DNA of 64,000 nucleotides from Miltochrista miniata (GCA_933228765.1 OW121772.1:13420501-13484500), one strand, 5' to 3'; shown: positions 9,817 through 18,278, counted from the stretch's first letter. Notes: generated by a model from the sequence alone, not told the origin. Made by a program: numbers and translations.

Positions 9817-9962
9817 TTCAACAAACCGATCGCTTTAAGAAATGCTTTATTATTGTTATTCAATTTTATAACCCTTTTGGACCGAGCTCTTATTGGTTTG
9901 ATAGTTTTAGTAGAACTGTTATTTTTAGTTGGATGTACCACATATTTATTATAATCTATCAT
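9813..9962 (-). CDS. 49-aa basic protein between penton and capsid genes
   Basis: Too short for an ordinary ORF cut-off. ATG at 9962-9960 overlaps the penton stop (TGA 9961-9959), and TGA at 9815-9813 overlaps the capsid ATG (9816-9814). The product is Lys/Arg-rich with a cluster RARSKRVIK in the middle and a hydrophobic-basic end (FLKAIGLLK). Exact overlap at both ends makes this a real gene rather than chance. By composition it could be a core or DNA-binding peptide, but no homology is recognised. Confidence 0.7.
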   Translation of the reverse strand: MIDYNKYVVHPTKNNSSTKTIKPIRARSKRVIKLNNNNKAFLKAIGLLK

Positions 9963-10633
9963 TGTTTTCTTCTGATATGTAGATACAACTGCACTTCTTC
10001 ACCTCGCAAATTTATTAAGTTATTATTTATATCCAACAACCTTATCTGTATGCAGCTTATATTGGTTTGATTTATTGGAAAGTAGATTGCGTTTTTCGGA
10101 ATTTCTATAATCCTGTATCCAGGTGGAACATTAAGTGCAAATTCGTGTAAGATGTGACTGGATTGACCGTTTATATAGGAACCGCTAACTATGTCACATT
10201 CAATCCTTATGACAGTCGTTGGCAAAATGTTTACTGGAAACTCTGATACATGATATTTATTTGCTTCTAAGATCTGCTTTTTAAATCCCAATAAACTTCC
10301 AAATGTATCTTCTTTAGTAAAATCTATAGTTGATGTACAAAATAACACAGTTTTTAAGGTGTTGTTATTACAATTGAGTGTTATAGATGCATCTTTTATC
10401 TCAGTTTTTAAATAGTCACTAATATCTTGTAATTCATAGGTTCCTTCAGGTATCTCAATAACATTTTTAGAACCATAGTATAATTTATTGTTTGTATTAT
10501 CAAAATTTGGAATAGAATTATATGTAGAGAAATGTAATAATGCACATTCATACTCCTCAGCTAATGGCAACGTGTCTGGATAATAGGTAGATAATACCGA
10601 TGAGTTTCCAGTTATCGATAAGGTGAGTGACAT
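9959..10633 (-). CDS. Polinton penton-like minor capsid protein (single jelly-roll)
   Basis: 224 aa. It matches the conserved Polinton/adintovirus penton pattern: N-terminal MSLTLSITGNSS, a central FGSLLGF, then IRIECDIVSGSY, HEFALNVPPGYRIIEIP and a C-terminal LRGEEVQLYLHIRR. This class forms the vertices of the icosahedral shell. The stop overlaps the start of the 49-aa gene as ATGA. A 65-bp gap upstream contains CTATAAAT on the minus strand, so the gene probably has its own promoter and heads a four-gene transcript. Confidence 0.85.
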   Translation of the reverse strand: MSLTLSITGNSSVLSTYYPDTLPLAEEYECALLHFSTYNSIPNFDNTNNKLYYGSKNVIEIPEGTYELQDISDYLKTEIKDASITLNCNNNTLKTVLFCTSTIDFTKEDTFGSLLGFKKQILEANKYHVSEFPVNILPTTVIRIECDIVSGSYINGQSSHILHEFALNVPPGYRIIEIPKNAIYFPINQTNISCIQIRLLDINNNLINLRGEEVQLYLHIRRKQ

Positions 10634-10698
10634 CTTGCAAATGATGGAAATGAAAGAGTGGTATAAGATTTATAGTATTTTTATTTAAAGTATTATAA

Positions 10699-11079
10699 TT
10701 ATAATAAAGATTTATAGTATTTAATCCAAAAAGTTTGCAAATAACTTAAACACATATGTCCACAAACTATTGTGTTAAATTGTTGATATCTATCATAGTT
10801 ATAATGAACATCACAGTTCTTAAAATATAGCATTAACTCTCTTGGCGGTTTTAAATCACCATAGCTATCAAAATATTCACAATAATTGTTTATTTTAACA
10901 TAAGCTACCCAATGCGTTCCATCATTTCTCGAATTATCTAGGTTAACTATAGCACATTCAATTCGTTTAGGTGTTTTTGGTAACTGATCCTTCATATAAA
11001 CTCCTCGAAAATGTGGAATACAATGACCATACTTCTGAATATCGATATTAGTTAAAGCGCGATTAGGTAGCTGATCAAT
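10699..11079 (-). CDS. PRO: Adenain-like (C5/Ulp1-type) maturation protease, normal start missing
   Basis: Catalytic elements are visible: GTHWVAY (His), YFDSYG (Asp), a Gln-rich segment, then CGHMC with the nucleophile Cys at 10762-10764. The family cleaves capsid precursors during virion maturation. The first ATG in frame is at 10993-10995, but recognisable N-terminal sequence (ALTNIDIQKYG, IPHFRGVY) continues upstream to 11079. There the codon overlapping the PLA2 stop (TAA 11081-11079) is ATT, not ATG. No in-frame ATG exists between there and the stop at 11119-11121. Either initiation is at a non-ATG codon, the shorter form is made, or the gene is damaged. Catalytic residues are all within the short form. 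Confidence 0.8.
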   Translation of the reverse strand: MDQLPNRALTNIDIQKYGHCIPHFRGVYMKDQLPKTPKRIECAIVNLDNSRNDGTHWVAYVKINNYCEYFDSYGDLKPPRELMLYFKNCDVHYNYDRYQQFNTIVCGHMCLSYLQTFWIKYYKSLL

Positions 11080-11807
11080 TAGTTTTTTGATGGATTTATA
11101 AACAATCCCTGACCTTGCTTATGCGGTTTAATGTATAGACCTTTACCTATTGCTATAGCCTCCATAGTTTTATTATGACGTTCAGTTTCTTGTAATTTTT
11201 TCTGACCGTGTTTATAATCATTCACAGTTTTTGCAATACCAGCTGCACCACCAGCTAATGCTCCTAAAGCAGATAAACCAGCAAAAATTGGGATTAAAGG
11301 TAGAATGCCTCCAGTTTTTGGTATAGGTATCATTCGAGGTACTCGAACTTTTGGAATGCATGGAACTAATTTTCGGGCAACCATATAAGCCATATTTATT
11401 AATGACTTATCATCTTTAGGTGAGAGTTTTTTGATTTTTCTTTTTATTTTTTTAACAAAGTTATAAAAGGTCTTAACACCAGCACCAGACTTCAATTTAG
11501 CTTTCATAACTTTGTTTACTATCCACGAACTAATCTTTTCCCCTGTTCGAGCATCTTTTGCTTTAAGTCTTTGCTTAGCCATATCTAAAAGACGTAAGTC
11601 GGCTTTTTGACGGTTAGGCAAGTCTGTGTAGTTTGCGTATGCAATATCGTGATGCATACAAGCTTCGTCTAACTTATTTACACCTTTATCACCACGTAGT
11701 AATCGTTTCGAAAGCTTTGTTCCTGGTCCACAATAGTTATAACCAGGTATGTGTAGTTCGAATGGTAAATGATTAATGATATTGTTTATTAGTCCACCAC
11801 CTTGCAT
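11079..11807 (-). CDS. Minor capsid protein with phospholipase A2-like domain
   Basis: 242 aa. The N-terminus holds a PLA2 signature: calcium-loop YNYCGPGTKL (23-32) and the catalytic LDEACMHHDIAY (His53-Asp54). Parvovirus VP1 and adintovirus proteins use this fold to breach the endosome. The middle is very basic (KKIKRKIKK, 119-127). Residues 167-192 form a Gly/Ala-rich hydrophobic segment beginning GGILPLIPIFAG, resembling the C-terminal part of adenovirus core protein X. The stop overlaps the protease frame by one base. TATATAAG lies ~45 bp upstream on the minus strand. Confidence 0.85.
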   Translation of the reverse strand: MQGGGLINNIINHLPFELHIPGYNYCGPGTKLSKRLLRGDKGVNKLDEACMHHDIAYANYTDLPNRQKADLRLLDMAKQRLKAKDARTGEKISSWIVNKVMKAKLKSGAGVKTFYNFVKKIKRKIKKLSPKDDKSLINMAYMVARKLVPCIPKVRVPRMIPIPKTGGILPLIPIFAGLSALGALAGGAAGIAKTVNDYKHGQKKLQETERHNKTMEAIAIGKGLYIKPHKQGQGLFINPSKN

Positions 11808-11847
11808 CGTCCAAAGAATAATGAATATACTTTAAAATTACATATCA

Positions 11848-11857
11848 CTTATATAAT
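11848..11857 (-). promoter_or_regulatory. TATA-like box upstream of the PLA2 gene
   Basis: Minus-strand ATTATATAAG about 41-50 bases before the ATG at 11807, in the short gap after the integrase stop. Confidence 0.35.
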
Positions 11858-11861
11858 TAAC

Positions 11862-12797
11862 TCATTCCACTATTGCAGTATTATCAATCCAACTATTCTC
11901 TTTGTTATTCAAACCCAACCATTTTACAAACAGTTTGTTTCCTTTCTTTTTTAATACCTTTTCTATCAAATAGACACCAGGACAGGACGACTTTTGAAGC
12001 TCTTGTTCGTAAAAAGTTCCTAATATGACTTGTTTTTGATTATCTTCGATGCGATATGTTATTGGTATAGTGTTATTTATCTTTTTTATAGTAAATAATT
12101 CTGTTGACCAGTTAGGAGTGTATCCTTTCTCGAATATATGTTTGTACTTGCTAATTCGAACTTTGTCACCAATTTTAAACTTTGGACGACATTTTTGGAC
12201 TACCTTTATCATGGAATTCGTAATATTATTTTTAATGTTAGTTTCATTAAACTTATTGACATTAACAGGTGCAAATTTAATAGTACGATGTTTTGTGTTA
12301 TTATATGTCTTCACAATACCGTTCAAGCCACCATCTATCCACTTATAGTGTCCGTTCAAGCTAAAGTATTTGTACAATTTATTTTTAATAGTTTTAATAA
12401 CTCGTTCTACAATTGAAGCCTTTTTGGTTGAAAATGTAGAGTAGTGATTAATATTATAGTTCTGTAAAAGCTTTTGAAATGTAGAATTATAGAACTCAGT
12501 ACCCATATCAGTTTGCAGATGATTTGGTATCCTGTGATTAGAAGAAAGTATTTTTTCAAATGCAAGAGAGACATCATGTTTGGATTTAGTTTTTAATGGT
12601 TCCACCCAAACGTACTTGGAGAAGCAGTCGATAACTATTAAAATATAGTTATATCCTTTATTAAAGGTTTTTAGGTTTTGCATATCAGCTAAATCTGCTT
12701 GCCACAAATCATCAATACCTTTTAAAATTACAGATCGTCGAGGAAAATTTTTTCGTGCTGCTTTATGTATTTCATTGACGATTTGTTGTTTCGTCAT
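11862..12797 (-). CDS. INT: Polinton integrase (retroviral-type DDE) with C-terminal chromodomain
   Basis: 311 aa. Inserts the linear element DNA into the chromosome. The catalytic core shows WQADLADM (Asp35), LQTDMGTEF (Asp97) and KASIVERVIKT (Glu131), with typical surrounding strings (VIDCFSKYVW, YNNTKHRTIKFAPVNV). The C-terminal ~45 residues (VYLIEKVL...LFVKWLGLNNKENSWI) are a chromodomain, as in many Polinton and chromovirus integrases, and may bias insertion to marked chromatin. No N-terminal HHCC finger is visible in this frame. It starts 18 bases after the stop of the upstream fibre-like gene. The frame is intact. Confidence 0.92.
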   Translation of the reverse strand: MTKQQIVNEIHKAARKNFPRRSVILKGIDDLWQADLADMQNLKTFNKGYNYILIVIDCFSKYVWVEPLKTKSKHDVSLAFEKILSSNHRIPNHLQTDMGTEFYNSTFQKLLQNYNINHYSTFSTKKASIVERVIKTIKNKLYKYFSLNGHYKWIDGGLNGIVKTYNNTKHRTIKFAPVNVNKFNETNIKNNITNSMIKVVQKCRPKFKIGDKVRISKYKHIFEKGYTPNWSTELFTIKKINNTIPITYRIEDNQKQVILGTFYEQELQKSSCPGVYLIEKVLKKKGNKLFVKWLGLNNKENSWIDNTAIVE

Positions 12798-12815
12798 TTT
12801 AACAAACTTTAAGGG

Positions 12816-13202
12816 CTATGTTTTTCGATCTTTTAATATAGATTGAATTGCGTCTTGAACTAGTTTATCAACTGCTTTTCTTGTGTAAAATTTGCTTTCC
12901 AAATGAGTGTCTATCTCAGACATTATTGTTTTTAAAGCTTTCTCTATGTGGTTTTGAACACTATTTGGAATAGAACTTTGCAATTTTCGTAAGTCACGGA
13001 TTAGTACACCTTTCAATTCATCTACATATGCTTTATTTACTGCATCATCTGCGTCTTGAGGAGGTTTAACACCTTTTAGCCTCGATGTCTTCAAGTCATA
13101 ATCTCCATAATCAGATTTTATTAATGCGTTATCATTAAAATCAAGTATTTCTGATATCCGCATTCGCTTATGAATATAATGTCCAAATTTGTCTACATTC
13201 AT
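12816..13202 (-). CDS. Fibre-like protein (128 aa) with a phage-tail-fibre-type motif
   Basis: The segment DADDAVNKAYVDE (about 50-62) is the kind of junction motif seen at the head of trimeric shafts in phage tail fibres. Before it is a short beta-like region (DYDLKTSRLKGV); after it a predicted coiled-coil/helical region to the C-terminus (IEKALKTIMSEIDTHLES...). A role as a short host-attachment spike on the penton is inference. Upstream gap of 66 bp on the minus strand contains an ACTATATACC TATA-like box. Confidence 0.55.
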   Translation of the reverse strand: MNVDKFGHYIHKRMRISEILDFNDNALIKSDYGDYDLKTSRLKGVKPPQDADDAVNKAYVDELKGVLIRDLRKLQSSIPNSVQNHIEKALKTIMSEIDTHLESKFYTRKAVDKLVQDAIQSILKDRKT

Positions 13203-13268
13203 ATTAAAGGTGTATTATGTTGAACGGTATATAGTAAAATGACACACATATAACATTAGTAGATCTAT

Positions 13269-14135
13269 TTATTTAATGATTTTGCTTTCACGTAGTTCTT
13301 CAATGATAGATATTATTTCATTGTCTAGTCCTGTGTTCCCAGCATCTCGAGAAGCAATTAATAACTTTAATCTATCAACCAATTCATTGGGATCATCCCA
13401 ATATACAAAATCTGTGTTTTTTTTCCACATTTTTGTTGAAGGTAATCCTTTTCCTACTTTCTGTCTACAACTTGGACTTCTACTTTCTTGATCGAAAAGT
13501 GGTTTAATAACTTGCAAATATTTTTGTCCTTTATTACTTTTAATTGGTTTTTTTGAATCGAAATCACGACGATGTGCATTCGTTACAAGTAACATTGTCT
13601 TATAATTTTGCTTGTCACAGTCATTAACCAAGCTCAGATCAATGTCTTTTTTTAACAGTAACTCTCGCAACCCAGGTGTACTTTCGTATTTGTGTCCGGC
13701 TACAGTAATAACTTTATCCCCAATAGTTATGTTAGAGGAACCCAACATTAGCTTTCCACGTTCATTTCTTATACCAAATGGAACATCTGATAGTACTTGT
13801 GAAGATAACGACCAAGATGATGCATCTGGATTAGTACCGACTAATGACTGAAATGAAGAGTCCGATGAGGGTTCCGATTCGTTACTAGCAATACTGCTAT
13901 CATCTGTTTCTTTCATATCTTGGTCTTGCGGTTCATTGGGTTCTACTTTTTCCTCCTTTTTTGTTAGAGCTAAGTGGTTATTAGTGTTGGCTATTAAATT
14001 GAGAGATTCTGTGACAGGTTTAAAAACTGTATCAAGAGCATGCTTATTATTATCTTCAAAATCCTTCATTTTACGTATTTTTTTCTTGACAGCTTGTGTC
14101 GCATCAACAATTTGTTTTTTCAATGATTTATCCAT
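13269..14135 (-). CDS. DUF8207-type Polinton protein (288 aa)
   Basis: The N-terminal half is charged and low-complexity (Lys-rich start, then Ser/Glu/Asp-rich 75-110). The C-terminal half matches the DUF8207 pattern I know from arthropod Polintons: FGIRNERGKLMLG, STPGLRELLLKK, NYKTMLLVTNAHRRDF, VYWDDPNELVDRLKLL and ASRDAGNTGLDNEI. Function is unknown; it is consistently linked to the capsid and ATPase genes, so a virion or packaging role is likely. The stop TAA is embedded in an AATAAA poly(A) signal. Confidence 0.75.
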   Translation of the reverse strand: MDKSLKKQIVDATQAVKKKIRKMKDFEDNNKHALDTVFKPVTESLNLIANTNNHLALTKKEEKVEPNEPQDQDMKETDDSSIASNESEPSSDSSFQSLVGTNPDASSWSLSSQVLSDVPFGIRNERGKLMLGSSNITIGDKVITVAGHKYESTPGLRELLLKKDIDLSLVNDCDKQNYKTMLLVTNAHRRDFDSKKPIKSNKGQKYLQVIKPLFDQESRSPSCRQKVGKGLPSTKMWKKNTDFVYWDDPNELVDRLKLLIASRDAGNTGLDNEIISIIEELRESKIIK

Positions 14136-14210
14136 TATGTAAAATAGGTGGTAATCGAATAAGAATCAATTAAAGAATAACAATAAACAGACTGCAGTCT
14201 ACTTAAATAT

Positions 14211-14903
14211 TCAAATTTCATCTAATAATACAAATGTGTCAAACGTTTTTCTATAGCAACCATTGTTTTTAGAACAATCTTTATTAATTACCACATAATC
14301 AAAAGGTTCTTTCCATATTAAGGAACACATTTCTCGAAATTTCAACCATGTCATATCGGTGTTAACATGTTCTTCATAAACATGTTTCAAATTAACTTCA
14401 TCTTGCTTAAAAAGCACAATTAGGTTAGCATTATCTCTTACAAGTTGTTTAGGTATTTTGGTATAAGTTTGATTTAAATAAAAACTATCAATCAATTTAT
14501 GTCTTCCCATGGCAAAATAATCACGTATATTACTTTGATTTTCACATGCTACATCATCAAAAATAATCACAGAATTTGGTTTTGCATCTGAAACTTTTAA
14601 AACGTCATCATTTGTCTGATATTTATGAAGAGTGATACCTGGTACTCGTTGTAAAACCTTTTCTAAAAAGATGTACTTTGGTTGATGTAGAGTTTTAGAG
14701 TATACATAAACATTTTTAAATGTCAAGCCATTTTCATGCAATAGAAGACCAATTAATAAATTAGTTTTTCCACAATTTGATGGTCCACAAATGATGCAAC
14801 GTACAGTATTCGGTAATAATTCTCCATGACGTAATTTGTTTTTTGTCAAATCGTCACAGATTGTATTGACCTGTAACGATTGTCTTTGTTTAACGAATTT
14901 CAT
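14211..14903 (-). CDS. ATPase: Genome-packaging ATPase (FtsK/HerA, A32-like)
   Basis: 230 aa. Pumps genomic DNA into the capsid. Walker A GPSNCGKT (40-47), Walker B SVIIFDDVAC (111-120, acidic pair Asp116-Asp117), and a downstream sensor-like NQTYTKIPKQLVRDNANLIVLFKQ region typical of this family. It is the outermost gene of the minus-strand block; upstream is a TTATAAATA TATA-like box. No break is visible. Confidence 0.92.
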   Translation of the reverse strand: MKFVKQRQSLQVNTICDDLTKNKLRHGELLPNTVRCIICGPSNCGKTNLLIGLLLHENGLTFKNVYVYSKTLHQPKYIFLEKVLQRVPGITLHKYQTNDDVLKVSDAKPNSVIIFDDVACENQSNIRDYFAMGRHKLIDSFYLNQTYTKIPKQLVRDNANLIVLFKQDEVNLKHVYEEHVNTDMTWLKFREMCSLIWKEPFDYVVINKDCSKNNGCYRKTFDTFVLLDEI

Positions 14904-14958
14904 GTTTGCTATGCAATACTGATGGACTCATAATGAAAAGATGAATTTATAACATAAA

Positions 14959-14968
14959 TATTTATAAC
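14959..14968 (-). promoter_or_regulatory. TATA-like box upstream of the packaging ATPase
   Basis: Minus-strand GTTATAAATA ends ~56 bases before the ATPase ATG. A second TTATAAATT lies ~10 bases nearer. No other gene is in reach. Confidence 0.4.
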
Positions 14969-15109
14969 TACAAGTAGTCGAACCCAACTGGATACAGAAA
15001 ACGTTGTGGGTTATAAATGGTAAGTAATGAACATGGAGGGAGCTTCAGCAATTTTTATTTTTTAAATTATTTTTTATAAAAATGTTAGGTTAGGTTACAT
15101 TTTTAAAAT

Positions 15110-15197
15110 GTGGAATATTGGGCGATCTGTCCCACGTGAGCAAGGAGCGATAGCGACGATGCGAACTTAAAGTGGGACAGAATGCCCAATATTCCAC
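15110..15197. repeat. Inverted repeat (26-bp arms) beyond the ATPase end of the Polinton
   Basis: Arms 15110-15135 and 15172-15197 (outer GTGGAATATTGGGC / GCCCAATATTCCAC) match at 24 of 26 positions around a 36-bp spacer. They lie between the Polinton genes and the first Helitron-like repeat. This may be a small MITE or debris near the element's end. Confidence 0.7.
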
Positions 15198-15199
15198 TA

Positions 15200-15635
15200 C
15201 TGCAACCAATAGTTTCTAAGATCCTAGTACAAACAAACTCTTCAGTTTCATTATATCCTGAGCGAACCTTATGAGATAGACAAATTAGGTTATTGTGAGC
15301 GAACCTTAAAAGATAGACATATGCTGTCGCGGACTTTTTTTTAGAACTTTTTAAGAGTAACATTTTTGTGATACACAATTTTTACCTAACTGAACATTTA
15401 CGCATCGTACGCCTCGGAAGCGCTCAGACGGTAAAAAACATTCCCCGTTTTCAAAACATTATTGATTGCTACTCTGCTCCTGTTCGTCTTAGCGTGATGT
15501 TATATAGCCTATAGCCATCCTCGATAAATGGACTATCAAACTGTAAAAGAATTTTTGAAATCCAATCAGTAGTTCCTAAGATCCTAGCGTTCAAACAAAC
15601 AAACAAACTCTTCAGCTTTATAATATTAGTATAGA
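15200..15635 (-). mobile_element. Helitron-like non-autonomous element (minus orientation)
   Basis: Minus strand begins TCTATACTAATATTATAAAG at 15635 and carries the 'gaagagtttgtttgtttg ... gaacgctaggatctc' body shared with many copies here. The 3' part blends into neighbouring sequence. Its 5' end abuts the 3' CTAG end of the next copy with no bases between. Confidence 0.6.
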
Positions 15636-16585
15636 CTAGCTGACCCGCGCAACTTCGTTTGCGTCACATGAGAGTGAGAAGGAGAGAGGCGTGGTATTAA
15701 TATGTAAAGTGATATGATGTTTCCCGTCGCATCTACTTCCGCCCGTCCTTTTATGGTACGGATCCGACTCGCTCTTGACCAGTTTTTATCGTTCACTTGA
15801 CTGGCTGCCACTGCAGACCACGATTACTGCCGTCGTCGCCTCGCTCATATTTTAAAACTTACTTGAGGGTTATTGTAAGCGAACCGTAAAAGATAGGCAT
15901 AGGCATATGCGGTCAAGGACTTTTTTTTTAACTTTTTAAGAGGAACAATTTTATAGTTCACTATTTTCACGTAACTTTAATCATTTCCACAGTGTAAGAA
16001 ATAAATTTTCCCCGTTCTCAAAACATTATACATGGCTGCTCCGCCCCTATTCGTCTTAGCGTGATGTAATACTGTCATTAACCATCCTCAATAAATTTAC
16101 TATGAAACTGTAAAATAATTTTTGAACTGCAACCAGTAGTTTCTGAGATCGTAGCACAAACAAACTCTTCGGTTTTAAAATATTGTGAGCGGACCTTAAG
16201 AGATAGACAAATTAGGTTATTGTGGGCGAACCTTAAAAGATAGACATATGCTGTCGCGGACTTTTTTTTAGAACTTTTTAAGAGAAACAATTTTGTAATA
16301 CCCAATTTTTACGTAACTTTAACCATTTACGCAGCGTACGCTTCGGAAGCTCTCAGACGGTAAAAAATATTCCCCGTTTTCGAAACATTCTTGATAGCTT
16401 CTCCGCTCCTATTTGCCTTAGCGTGATGTTATATAGCCTATAGCCATCCTCAATAGATGGACTATCAAACTGTAAAAGAATTTCCGAAATCCAACCAGTA
16501 GTTCCTGAGATCCTAGCGTTCAAACAAACAAACAAACAAACAAACAAACAAACAAACTCTTCAGCTTTATAATATTAGTATAGAT
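15636..16585 (-). mobile_element. Helitron-like element, composite (minus orientation)
   Basis: Plus strand starts CTAGCTGACCCGCGCAACTT (3' end of the element) and ends ATAATATTAGTATAGAT (5' end). Partial internal copies of the same body around 15880-16330 show it was built by repeated nesting or internal duplication. Ends TC...CTAG and absence of target duplication fit Helitrons. Confidence 0.6.
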
Positions 16586-16839
16586 TAATTTACAATTAAC
16601 AACAAAACCATATTTTGACACACATTTTGTAGATTAAAAATTAATCTATTTTTGGCTAAAAATTCCGTCTACTTATGCAGACAAAAAACGTTTTAATTTG
16701 CATCTCTTTTTCGTCATTTTCTAAACCAGTCCCCTTAATGGGTGAACTAGGAGAGAGGCATACGTCCAGCAGTGGACTGCTAATAGAATTTGATTGATTT
16801 CCATTCTTGGCCTCACTTTCTTGTTCGGTAAGCATAATA

Positions 16840-17100
16840 TGTTTTTGACGTGACAACGTCTTATAATCCGATGGAGCCGGCTGCACGAACGAAAAATACA
16901 TGACTCATACGGCGTTACCTCGCTCTGAGGCGTTCCATTTATTTTAGTAATTATGACAATAATCAATTGATGTGTTTTTATATTTCTTTTTGTTTTGTAA
17001 TGTTATTTTTATTTTACTTTTTTTTTTCTTTTTATTTTCTTATGACGTTGTCACGTTCAACTATCGTCAGTAAACCGACTTTACAGGCAACCGTTTATTT
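16840..17100. repeat. Interspersed repeat bounded by ACGTGACAACGTC-type ends
   Basis: Starts GACGTGACAACGTC, contains ATGGAGCCGGCTGCACG and GCGTTACCTCGCTCTGA, and ends near GACGTTGTCACGTTCAACT. A second copy is at 60770-60950. The ends are inverted. Sequence 16586-16839 and 17100-17550 shows nothing I recognise. Confidence 0.5.
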
Positions 17101-17552
17101 TGTTTTTAATCTGTGCCATGCCTAGCTTGTAAGGTTTCATTTTTTTTCACATTTTATTTTATTGCACTATGGCCACTCTGCTCTGACGTTTGTCAAATCA
17201 TTATAATAAGAAGGGATAGGAAAATGTGTATTTAAAAATGGTGGGAGCGCCATTTGTGGGGCAATGTGAAATTAGTTGTGTTGCTGTGAAAATGTGTTAC
17301 TTTAGAGTAAGTTATATAGTAGTGCTGTCGGATACTTGTTAAGTTCGCAAGGACTTGTTTTATTCTTTGTTATATCCTCAAAAATGTAACATTATACTCA
17401 CAGGCATATAAGTCAGCTCTACGTAAATTTCTTGAAGGTTTTTGTCCACTAATTCTTTCATTCCTGAATCATTTGTTAAGCAAATCCGACACATTGATAA
17501 ATTCTCCATTTTTATCTTGATAGGGCGCTGCGTTGATTCCGGAGTAACGTCT

Positions 17553-17640
17553 GTAAATAAATAAATAAATATTCACGGACATTTTTAAACAACGCCATTT
17601 TATTCCAAAGTAACATGGGATTACCCTCTTTAGGTTACAC
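17553..17640 (-). repeat. SINE fragment
   Basis: Truncated 3' part (ATAAATATTCACGGACATTT ... AAAGTAACATGGGATTACC) of the tRNA-headed SINE found complete at 46100, 54613 and elsewhere. Confidence 0.5.
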
Positions 17641-17667
17641 CACAAATATTGTCTTGTCTTCTATACT

Positions 17668-18087
17668 TCTATACTAATATTATAAAGTAAAGTTTGTGTG
17701 TTTGTTAAATTGTAAGGGGTAATCTCGGGATCTACTGAACCGATTTTAAAAGTTCTTTCACCAATAGAAAGCTACGTTATTGTGAAGTGTGATAGGCTAT
17801 ATAGCATCACGCTGCAACGAATAGGAGCGGAGCAGTAATAGTAAATGTTTCAAAAACGGGGGAAAAGTTATTCCTTTTGAGAGCTTCGTTGCATGTGCTG
17901 CGTAAATATTTATAGTTATGTAAAAAATATTTACTATAAAATTTTCTCTTAAAAAAGTTCTAAAAAACACAGCACAATAACCATTTTAATGGCAATCAAT
18001 TTGTTTCTACAATAATGCCACGGTATACCTCTTTCATAAACGCAATTGTTCTTAAAAATAATGTGACGGGAATACACGCGACGAGAA

Positions 18088-18157
<70 letters not shown>

Positions 18158-18278
18158 GTAGTATTGAATATTAACAACGAGACGCTACGGGAGTAAACGC
18201 AACGTGATGGGAGTAAATGCGACGGGAACAGGTAATACTCTCTTATGTGGCTCAAACGAAGTTGCGCGGGTCAGCTAG
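17668..18278 (+). mobile_element. Helitron-like non-autonomous element (611 bp)
   Basis: Begins TCTATACTAATATTATAAAG and ends GCGCGGGTCAGCTAG. Contains the (CT)n run at 18091. It is followed directly by TACACTAATATTATG, which looks like the 5' end of a further copy. A related but shorter copy in the opposite orientation is at 18711-19085. Confidence 0.65.
18091..18155. repeat. (CT)n microsatellite, ~65 bp
   Basis: About 32 uninterrupted CT units inside a Helitron-like element; another copy of the element has a short GA run at the corresponding place (45325-45340). Confidence 0.95.

Noticed and set aside
15078..15098. TTAGG units resembling the insect telomere repeat
   Set aside because: Only two units; too short to mean telomeric sequence.
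16500..16560. CAAA tandem run as a possible CRISPR-like array
   Set aside because: A simple 4-bp microsatellite within Helitron-like repeats, repeated at 59985; no spacers.
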